A DNA stretch of 64,000 nucleotides from NCBI GenBank assembly GCA_037389465.1, contig JAZARR010000074.1:682001-746000 (forward strand). Reading direction: 5' to 3'. The stretch's first letter is position 1. Every line of letters begins with the position of its first letter. The notes under the pieces were generated by a model, which worked only from the letters and a program-made list of their open reading frames with translations, did not search any database and was not told the origin of the DNA. The translations under genes were made by a program, and so were the position numbers. The DNA is from Baylisascaris procyonis (lineage: Eukaryota > Nematoda > Chromadorea > Rhabditida > Ascarididae). This document shows positions 54,901-64,000 of this stretch, one piece after another.

Positions 54901-56874
54901 CACCGACCGTTTTGGTTGCTAATTTGTAATATAAGTCCCGTAACGATGAATATGATATGCCAATATTTTTTTCACCCAGAATAATGCGAATCTAATGCAT
55001 GGAAAGAAAAATGCATATTTCTAAAATGAATTTTTTGAGTAAAATTATATCGTGGGCATTATTCGATAGCAATTCCGCTATGTGACCTCAGCATTGTTAC
55101 TCGATCGTTGAATAAACTATTATGTTTGAACCGATCAAGTAGAACATTAAGGTAGGGTTAGTTGAAATGTTTAATTTAATATTCAGTCATCCAATTTTGA
55201 ATAGTAGGGAAATCGTCCGAATAATTTTCAAATGTTCAGCAAAGGCTATGATGAATATATGTGCAAATGTGGGATTTTATTTCAGTAAATATTAAGCGTC
55301 AACAAAAGTTCCCTCACATGTGGCATTTTCAGACGATAGGTCGTAAGGTGATTCATACAGTGGATCGACTTGGTGTGGATCATGCGAAAGAGTTGCTTCA
55401 TTCACACGAAAGACTCATCGACGAACCATCAGTCTTGCTACGGAGGGCTGATACGGCAATGCCGCCGACGAGAGGACGGGTGATTTTCGCTGCATGATTT
55501 TAAAATACGCTCCCAAAATACTCTATTTTATGGGAAAAGATACGATATCTTCTCATTAGTTAAGAGGGCAAAGAAATAGTTTTTGGATAGAACACCTTCC
55601 TTACCACCTCAGCATGTCGGATCGCATTATAAGCTTCAAGTTGGATCGCCTGCAATTGCATATACAGGCAGCGAATATACAGCAGATGTACCTAACTCGC
55701 AGCTCAGTGTTGTAGTTAGCTGGAACAAGCTAGTTAAGATGTATTACCAACCTTACTCATTGTCACCAATTGCGGTTTGAAATCTAGGGGCATGCTGATA
55801 AACACATCCCACTGCAACGGTCTATTTGCAGACGCCATAGGGTTGGCAGCGTGACGACTATGAAAACATATTGATAGCCTTTAGTTGGGTTGAGTATAGA
55901 GGAGCCTATTTTTATTGAATCTTTATAAGAATAACTTATGATCCTCACAATTCCATGAGTTTGGTGATAACGAGTCAAATCTATTGGACAAACGCAAATA
56001 GACGCGTCAAATTGGCATGCATCGAGAAATACGCTTCAATTGCATTCATGTTAACGTTGCCTCTCCAAGATATATGCCCACTGGTTTGCTTCTCATCCCC
56101 TCCTATAAAATGTTTAGATGCGATCGGAGATGTCCGACTATGCTCGAGAACAAAGCAAGAACGAGGCACGTGAGCCGGTTCGACCGGACTTAACGACCCA
56201 ACTGTCGTTGGCAGAAAAGGAAGCACGCGATATTGACGTTTCCGGACCAGCATCGATAAAGAGCGATAGTACTGGTCCAGAATGCAGTGAGCCACATCTG
56301 TTGTAGTGGAGTAAAGAACTATAGCGGTTTAAAAAACATTTTGAAGGTTCTTAGCAAACAGAAAAAAAAAATTTCCTGCATGGATGCTGAGTGGAGTTAC
56401 AATGATTCTTTAAAATTTTATTAAAGAAGAAGGCTATAAATCAATATTATCACATATTTTATGGGATGAAAATCACATGTTTAGCAATCGTATACGAGTG
56501 CATCAGTAGGATATGTGAATTTTGGCAATTCATTAAAACAACACACTTCACTTACACTATTGATCGTGAGTGGGATAAAATAAAGCGGCAGTTGTCGCGA
56601 TAATTAGGTTTCATTATGGTTGTTTCATTAAAGAGTATTTTCAGTGATCGTAGCCACAACCACAAATACTGCGATGACTGTAGAAAGGGGCACTGCAAGG
56701 CGAATCGTTCGTGGAGCCGATGTGCTCGCATCATTGGAAATGCCGAACATGCCAAGCGTTGGAACACCACCACCGAAGCAATTCTCCCCACGTATCCGAT
56801 CCGACATGTTCAGGCGGAAGGATAGTCCTGGTACAGATTCATCATCGACTATTTCGAATAAGCAGTGGAAGTAA
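43436..56874 (+). CDS. osm-9: TRPV cation channel, OSM-9 type
   Basis: Plasma/ciliary-membrane cation channel. Exons: 43436-43574, 44016-44164, 45132-45360, 46004-46138, 46496-46650, 46864-47007, 48085-48166, 48752-48867, 50067-50195, 51171-51281, 52065-52216, 52562-52671, 53200-53354, 53833-53994, 54507-54695, 55333-55479, 55580-about 55708, 56118-56286 and 56645-56874. All junctions keep phase and give 943 residues. Ankyrin repeats lie at about 173-317 ([20 protein letters not shown]). S1 is [15 protein letters not shown] and S2 [15 protein letters not shown]3-S4 span [16 protein letters not shown] to [16 protein letters not shown], and S5 is [13 protein letters not shown]. The pore has [14 protein letters not shown]6 [20 protein letters not shown], then [17 protein letters not shown]. 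The tail contains [19 protein letters not shown] and a Pro-rich end ([15 protein letters not shown]). Length and tail suit OSM-9; an OCR paralogue is less likely but not excluded. An alternative path of extra exons exists between 46138 and 46496. Confidence 0.9.
48915..48989. repeat. TA microsatellite in a TRPV intron
   Basis: Seventy-five bases of TA dinucleotide, starting about 47 bases past the exon donor at 48867 and ending in ATGCATGCAT. Confidence 0.93.
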
Positions 56875-59295
56875 GGCAAAATTTTATCGTTCTGGAAGAG
56901 AGTGAAAAAACTCGCTCAGGTTTGGTGCACTTTGCAGCGATTTGTCCACTGGTTTGCGATTGATTCATCCGCCCTTTTGCACATGCATGCCATCACTGTA
57001 CGCTATCAAGGCCAATGAAACAATAAACCTACCTCTTGTTTTCTTTAATTAATCAGATAATTTCAATCTTTGGTCAGTCTATCAAAAAACTATCTTCACA
57101 TTGATAAAAACTTAGATATTCCCACATTTAGCGTTCCAGTTGTTATCTCGAAAGCATTTCATTTCCAATGTGAAGTTTGCGTTCATTTCCTCTATTTTTG
57201 TAGTTCTTTGAAATACATTGTTGCAGTTATTTTCGACGAAAAACGCAAATTTGAGAGTCTGAAATGAATCTATTCAATGAGACATTTCATTATTCAATAT
57301 CGCTATAGTCAGTAACTTGTTGTATTTGTGCTTTATAAAATAGGATGTTTCTTTCTCAGGGAGAACAAAAGGTGAACGTAGAAATTCGGCTTGTTCTTGC
57401 AAACCTTCCTGAATTGTAAGAAGGGCTCTAAAATGTTGGGCATAACGATTATCAGTGTGAGTGAGAGAATACTAGAAGCAAGGTTTTAATTACTTCGTAT
57501 TGCGAAATAAGTGATAATATGATGGTTCTTGTTCACTATACTTCTTGAGGTGATCCGATGAGTAAAAATATTGTGGTCGAGTGTGGTTTTAAGGGCTAAA
57601 AGAAAGAAACGTTTCAGCCTCGAGGGCAGTGGAACCGAGGAGAACAACACAGTAAAGAATGTTAGCATCGAGATGAACGAAACGACATAGCTCCATCGAA
57701 ATCATCATATAAGTTGATTTGTAGATGTTATTGTCATGGTGAAGTAAGCCAGGGTAATCAGTCATCTAGTATTGCGCATACATCAAAGCAGGCGAAATGA
57801 ATTCCTCTTTGCATATGCAAAATGACAACAGTGAGAACCTGTCTCTTAAGAAAAGCAGTTTGCGATGACTATGATGAATGATTATTTAAAATGAAAAAAC
57901 CAATTCTTTCTTCCGATGTGCTTCGACATCGGTTATTTAACGACACGAATATTAAGGATTATTCTTTGCCATGCTTTATGGAAATCGTTTAAATCACATG
58001 ATTGCCTTCATATTTGGAATAAATATTCTATTGATATCCTCATAATGTCCTACAACATTAATCCAGGTAAGAACAGATCAGCCAAAATTATGCATGAGAT
58101 GAGTAAAATGAAAGATTCCTCAATATTTCAAAAGCAGAGGATTGTGGGAGGGCTAAAATGAAACAACTCTTTACAAACAACGGGTAAAATTTTTCGAATT
58201 ATCGACTGCGAATGCATAAAATCCGAAGATCGCTAACGACTCAGTGGTGATGACTGCGTTGTGTCAGATGTCTTGTCCTTCAAAAGTGCGAAATAAGAAT
58301 AATATTTATTCTGTTAACAGAGTATAATTTTACAACAGAGATGCCATCTTTAGCAGTAATATTGGAAGAGATTCGCTCAATAGTATTATGATAATAGAGG
58401 CGTTTGCCGCTCTCTGCGATGTGCTAAAACAAGAAAATAAGTGAAAAGTTCCTCTCCGTTCAATGAAATCAATAGTTTTCGGTAACTTCGCGAGTGAAAC
58501 AAACATTTCTTGCGATTCATTTCGCTGTTCCTCTCTTTCATTAGAGCTATAAAGATAATAGCCCAATTAATGAAAAGAAACAACACTGCCAGCAGAATGC
58601 TTTGATGAGATACCAAAGAAATATGACTATAATACAAGATGAGATCGAAGATATCATTAATGGCTGCATCTCGAATAGCAAACACATCATGACTCGCATA
58701 ATGCTGACGTCACTAAGTGCAAAATTTACATTTGACAGTTTCCAACAATATAAGACATACCTAATATATTCATAAAACTAAACAGCTTATTTGATAGAAG
58801 TGCCAAGATTTGCGCCATTGTTGGCTCTCTGTGGTTAAATGTTTCCGCCAACAGGTGCAAAAGATTTCCGACCACTCATTTTGAGTCCTGGAGGATTAAC
58901 AGACGACTGCAGCTATAAGAAAAAAAGACGTTTCTTTGACACAAGTAAGCCCCACACTTAAAAATTCGCAAAAAACAACGAAAAATAAAACAAAGGGAGG
59001 GTAAATTGGTGCCTCCGCAATTCTTTTCCTAAGGAAGTCAATAACAGTAGAAGATCCTGATGCGAGAACACCGCAGAACTGATCGGAACACAGCAGAAAG
59101 AATTAAATTTTTGATTCAAGTCCAGACCAGGGTATAATGAATAACTCCGCAAATGACGTCATTAATTATTTGCAAAAATAGCATGAGGAAGGGTTTCAAG
59201 CCTATTTTAGTATAGTGGGGAAGAAAAAAATCCCCTTTAGCACATCCTCTGCACTCCTCAAGAAAAAGGCACTTCTCCAATTCTTGGCACTTCAA
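56875..59295. other. intergenic region between convergent TRPV and neurexin-like genes
   Basis: Contains the TRPV 3' UTR and then AT-rich DNA. Minus-strand frames at 58330-58685 include a hydrophobic stretch (SILLAVLFLFINWAIIFIAL) that could be a fragment of a membrane protein. No exon pair or family match was found. Confidence 0.5.
57022..57027 (+). terminator. candidate polyadenylation signal of the TRPV gene
   Basis: AATAAA 148 bases past the stop codon, the first canonical signal downstream. Confidence 0.55.
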
Positions 59296-62200
59296 TTAAC
59301 AAAAGTACTCTTTATTCAAATTGTTGATAACAAGAGGCTCCTCAGATCGACTTGGGCTGCAATAGGCGAGTATATTCTCGTTTGTTTTATAAACACCATC
59401 CGGTCGATTTCGAATCCAACAAACGATCGTTAAGATCAACAATAGGATAGCACATGAGGTTACAACTGCGATTATTGCTGAAACTTTTTGAACATCGATA
59501 ACTGAAATAATCAACGAGCACAACCTTGTATGATAACTGCTTCTTAATTCTATTCTACAAAGATGTTATAATTTATCAGTGCATCGATTCTTTATGATAT
59601 TGCAGTGGACAATTCACGAATGTTTGCCTAATTTAGCGTTTTATCGAAAATTTTTCATCAACTTTCAATTAAGTTTCAACTCTATTAAACGCAGTCCCTC
59701 AGCCCGATAGATCATAGATCGCTTTATATATTTAGCATAGTTATGCCAGCGAATGAAGGCCAATACATGCAACATATCAACCGCCATAAACGCAACACAC
59801 ATAAAGAATGAGAACTTGCGAATATGCAAGAAAAATTTAATGTCTCCAAATTATACGCCAACTAGGCTAAAATGTCAAAAAAAGCGAAATTCGTGCACGT
59901 ATTCTACGAAAATCATAAACTATGATCATTTTTTATGTTATAGAAATTTATAACTGAATAACTTTGGTGTAACATTGATAAGCTGCATGACTGACAGAAA
60001 TGGAAGCGAAAGAAGTAAAGCATACGCGTTAAAATCATAAGTGAATTGCGATGTTCGACAATCGCGTGGATCTGTATTTCTGTAAAAATCTCCTCTTCGC
60101 TATCGATGTCGTCTGATGGAAACATCCTATAATTTCACATATCTGAATATTGAAAAAAATTGGTCTTATTGGTGAGAAGAAAAATAAAATTGTAAAAATT
60201 TAATACAGAATTGATTTCAAAAAATCATTTAGAGAAATAAAAACAGATGTGATAATTAATAAAGTGAATTCATTTTCTTCTGAACACAGCGGGTCCAAAT
60301 TGATTTTAGTGAAGTTGCGATTCAAAAATCTGCACTTATAATTGTTTAGATTTAAAAGAGTAGCAGCTCCAATTCGAAGTGATTGTAAGAGCAACTAAGA
60401 TTTTTCGAAAAAGCTTTAATTTCGTGAAAGAAAATTCCGTTCAGAAATGCGGCATGTAGATAAAAACAGGTCAGATAACTGAACAACCGGAAATCAATTC
60501 ATTTTCCTGACTTCACATGCTCTCCTCCATTCCTTAGGCGAATCCCTGTCCCTACCCTCCGCCCCGTATGAAAGGGACCAGCCTATTCTTTTTCAGTACG
60601 AATATTTTGCAGCGAACATTTTTTTCGGGAGAGTGGAGAGAATCGACTCACAGTTGGTCGAAAGGACAGCTTCCAAAGCGTATGTCTCCTTTGTAAGAGA
60701 GTCGTGACGAGGAGGGATCCTTCAGAGGAAATCCACTACCCACCTGGAGGCGCGTAATGCATCCAGTGAAATCTAAAATAATGATGCATTCAACCATTGA
60801 AGGAAAAGCCACTAAGAGTTAAATATTGCTGAAAATCACGTTATTTGTTACAGTGAACAATCTCTGATAAGACACTGTCTCCACGATCGAAATCTGATGA
60901 AGCAAACCTTGCAAGGAATACTACCCAGTGGGCAAACGCCATCAGGTAAACTTTTGGATGAATGAAGCATTCTTGGAGGGGAAAAAGCGAATTCAGCAAT
61001 CCTTCAATTTCTTGCGAAATTTTCAACGGACCAAGTCGATAAACCACGAAGCCGATTTGGTGGATATTCTTGGTTTCGGAATATGTAATTGAACAAGTAC
61101 GCAAGTATAAAAAACAACCGAAACTCACTTTTGTCTAGAAAATTCCATACGTTCAGCTGAGCAAAGAACGACCAATTCCCCTGAATTGATATCGATGGCT
61201 CTTTATTTATCTGTAAAAACACGCCAAGAGAATTGCATGCAAAACAGTTATGCAGTGATCTGGAATAATTACGGAAGTTATTGTCGGAAAGTTACGAAGA
61301 TGTGGACGGAAAAGGCGGAGAAAGTGAACATTGTTGAATGTTGGATGTACCAAATGTGACTAGTTTTCTTTAATTTCATAAAACGATGCAGATATTATGA
61401 GGAGTAAAAATCATACGTAAAGGTCAAAAGCCTTTTTGCCAGCACAAAATTCGATATCGGCGATTTCATTTTGATCGATGCGATGACGCGTATCGTATGC
61501 TTTGTGATGAAAGAAAAAACCATCGAATACGGACATTTCCAGATAGCCTGAAAAGTGAACAAAGTTCACTGAAAACTCATTCAATTCGTCAAAAGAATGT
61601 GCAACGATCCAATCTCTTTCATAGGAAAATAGAAAAATAACGTTCAGAGCACGCACTATGTGCATTGCAATTTTCGAAAACCACGACCTTTCCAGGAAGC
61701 CGTCTGTGGAAATCTCTTACATTATATTACAACAGAAAATGGTAGGAAAAAAGCAAAACTCCACTTCTTATGGCGACTGCCAACTTACTTTTTTATAATT
61801 TCTTCATTGGGATTCAAAATCTGCCTTTATCATGTAGCACCATTCCACAACGCGAAAATTAGATTAGTGCGCGACAGCAGAAAGCCTCAAATCAGCTAAA
61901 AACAAGCGCATAAGAAAGATTTTATAAGGGATCGAAAATTTGAAGCCTTTGTTTCTTGTAATCTGAACACCAACGCACCATTGTCCATACGTGTTTGACT
62001 CGTAGGGATGAAATAAGAATAGACATTACAGCAGCAAGTCTGCAAACCCTGATTATCCAGAAAGCCACTGATAAGGGCAACAATAAATCCTTGTGACACC
62101 TTTGTCATTGATGGTGAGGTTGAACTGCGAATCGGCGAAGAGCGCTCTCGCGCGGATCAGCGAGTAATTCGACGAGTGGGATTGCACCGCTATGCGAAAG

Positions 62201-63008
62201 CAAGATGCGACATGTGCAGGATGTTGCCACGGAATTGACAGATGGGAACCTTGTGGAACGGACATACCCACATCTGTAAGCAAATTCACACACCTGTCTT
62301 GCAAAGTACACTTTTGAACATGAAGCTGAGATGTTAATAATGGCACTTTTAAGAGCACTAATGTAGTATTTATTCCGCAGCAAATTATGCATCCTAAGAA
62401 CTCGAGCTTTGCAAAATAAAGTCTGTAGCCGAAAAAAACGGAACGTAGTGTCAAGATTTTCGGTTGATTAGTGTGAACATTTTGCTTAGCATGACTGATC
62501 CTTCAAGGTGCATGGGAATAAGAGGTACAAGGGTTGAACTAAAGAGGCCCTATCGGAAGTTAAACAGCATGCTGAACGTAACGAGCATAACGTTGCCGAC
62601 TCACCGTCTACAAAAAAACGCTTCATATATCGATTACTTTCCGCTTATGGAGTCAAATATTTCTTGGCTCAAATCATAGACGAAAACTCGAGCATAATAT
62701 AAGAAAACCTAAGACAGGCAATTCGTTATTAACTACATGAGGTTAGTTCTAGGCGCGCATTGTCAACACCACGCCACAAACAAAGATTTACCTACAAACT
62801 CTTGCATTAGAATAATATGACCATTTTTTGAGTGCAAAAGTGTGCACTGCGTTGTTTCCAATTTCAGGACTATACCTTGATCGCATTTTGGTCCGGTGAA
62901 TGGTGTCATCGAGCAGTTACAAGCGTAACTATCATAAAGTTCAATGCACTTTGCACCATTCGAACAGCTTCCACTCTTGCATGCACCTCGCTCGCCCGCC
63001 TCCACATA
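59296..63008 (-). CDS. neurexin-IV/CASPR-like receptor, C-terminal part (5' end beyond window)
   Basis: Single-pass neuronal or junctional adhesion receptor. Exons read on the minus strand: 63008-62876 (EGF: GACKSGSCSNGAKCIELY, then CNCSMTPFTGPKCDQ), 62273-62100 (DVGMSVPQGSHLSIPW, start of the last laminin G domain), 61547-61417, 61210-61129, less certain pieces at about 61100-60940 and 60340-60250, then 60126-60026 and 59502-59296. EGF to laminin G joins in phase as CDQ-DVG, the CASPR arrangement. The last exon has the transmembrane segment (VSAIIAVVTSCAILLLILTI), the juxtamembrane CWIRNRPDGVYKTNE, which resembles the band 4.1 site of CASPR/neurexin-IV, and a tail ending NLNKEYFC. The phase between 61129 and the next exon is unresolved. 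In C. elegans the candidates are nlr-1 and itx-1; I cannot choose. Earlier domains are outside or unrecognised. Confidence 0.75.
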
Positions 63009-64000
63009 CTGAAATACACCGCTATCGTGCGCTTATTGCAAATACTGCTTTAAAGCCTCAACTTCAGTGTCTTCAACGAATATGGAATAAAAAATGAATG
63101 ATACGCCCTCTCAAATGACTAGGTAGAGAAAGAAAACTTTAGTGTTTTCAAAAATTATGCGAATTTTTCATTGAGAAGTGCTTCCAAAACTAAATATTTA
63201 ATGAAAAAAAATGTCTATCCTTTCTGAAAAGCTTCCTTTTCAGGGTATAAATCTCCTCTTTCGTAAAGATCGTTTTGTGCAGACAATAATCCTATTCATC
63301 TTATTCTCCAACTCCCCTGCTTATCAAATTCCATCAGAAAATTTACCTCTACCCTTTTCCCATCCAATTCCATCGAAACTCCTTTATAGTCTAACGGCTT
63401 CTAAGGAGACATACGTCGAAGAATAAGCTGTCAAAAACACGAACTTCAGAGTGTCCACCGTGCAGTTTGCGTACCAACGACGTGAGTGCGATTTCTTTAC
63501 CGCATAGGTAAACATTCCTCACCATACCAGCAAATCCTGATAAGCCGTGCTGCGTGCGTGAACCTGGAACGTCGAGTGTTCAATTCAGTACTCATATTAT
63601 TTTTTGAGAAAGCGAATTCCTAAGAGCAAAAATACTGAGTTCAACAATTTTAGCATTTAGACGGCTACCAGAGACATAGAAATCGTTACAAATCTTTGTG
63701 AACGATCTCTATGGTTAATTGCTCAACTACGTGCTCCACCAATTAATGCATACAACCCATCATATTTTATGTACATCAAATGAAAAAAATTTAGCACATT
63801 AATTTGCACAATAGGACAAATTTAGTTGATCTCTTCATGCTGAACGATTCTTAAGTTTACTGAAGCTTAAATCGCCGATACAAGAAGAGGCAGAATCACT
63901 GCAACGATCAAGGTTACAAAAGAGACAAACCAATAATCCACGTGTAGGTATATGGCAATACGATAGACATGTTGATCGAACTGATCGCCTTATCGACTTT
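63009..64000. other. intron or upstream part of the neurexin-like gene
   Basis: Expected to hold more exons of the minus-strand neurexin-like gene. One weak candidate is minus-strand KSHSRRWYANCTVDTLK at about 63500-63450, without a clean acceptor. Nothing else is supported. Confidence 0.35.

Noticed and set aside
62480..62600. 5S rRNA-like CGGAAGTTAAACAGC
   Set aside because: Only this short piece resembles 5S rRNA; the rest of the molecule is absent.
1..64000. CRISPR array, operon or bacterial-type defence system
   Set aside because: The window is spliced eukaryotic DNA. No regularly spaced repeats beyond dinucleotide microsatellites and the LTR doublet were seen.

Overview
This is nuclear DNA of a nematode. 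The evidence is AT-rich sequence, split genes with short exons, splice acceptors almost always ending in a T-rich TTTCAG, and proteins that match nematode families exon by exon. I cannot name the species. Four real genes can be read, with roughly 25 kb of gene-poor, repeat-bearing DNA between the second and third.

Layout. (1) 960-8986, plus strand: a DEG/ENaC sodium channel subunit of the UNC-8/DEL-1 kind, complete from TM1 to the stop, with its 5' end outside the window. One intron holds a solo LTR (5603-6085) with a perfect 5-bp target duplication. (2) 12565-18095, minus strand, tail to tail with the first: an Egalitarian (EGAL-1) homologue with three N-terminal repeats and a 3'-5' exonuclease-type domain. 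(3) 19535-20597, minus: an intronless, frameshifted beta-tubulin retropseudogene. (4) About 20.6-43.4 kb: mostly non-coding, with AT microsatellites, a decayed EN-RT non-LTR retrotransposon (about 33.9-35.9 kb, minus) and a few unassigned coding-like patches. (5) 43436-56874, plus: a complete TRPV channel. Nineteen exons join in phase to 943 residues, and it is most likely OSM-9. (6) 59296 to beyond 63008, minus: the 3' part of a neurexin-IV/CASPR-like adhesion receptor (EGF, laminin G, transmembrane segment, short tail), which runs off the right edge.

How the genes relate. The two channels are of families used in nematode sensory and motor neurons, and CASPR-like proteins act in neuronal and junctional adhesion. 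Each gene has its own strand and wide spacing, so there is no sign of an operon. Exon limits below were read by eye from GT/AG sites and checked for phase. I found no convincing novel multi-gene system. The best second-look items are the solo LTR with its internal repeats, the tubulin retropseudogene, a perfect 24-bp hairpin in an egal-1 intron, the triple repeat and altered exonuclease residues of the EGAL-1 homologue, and an uncertain segment between two ankyrin repeats of the TRPV gene.
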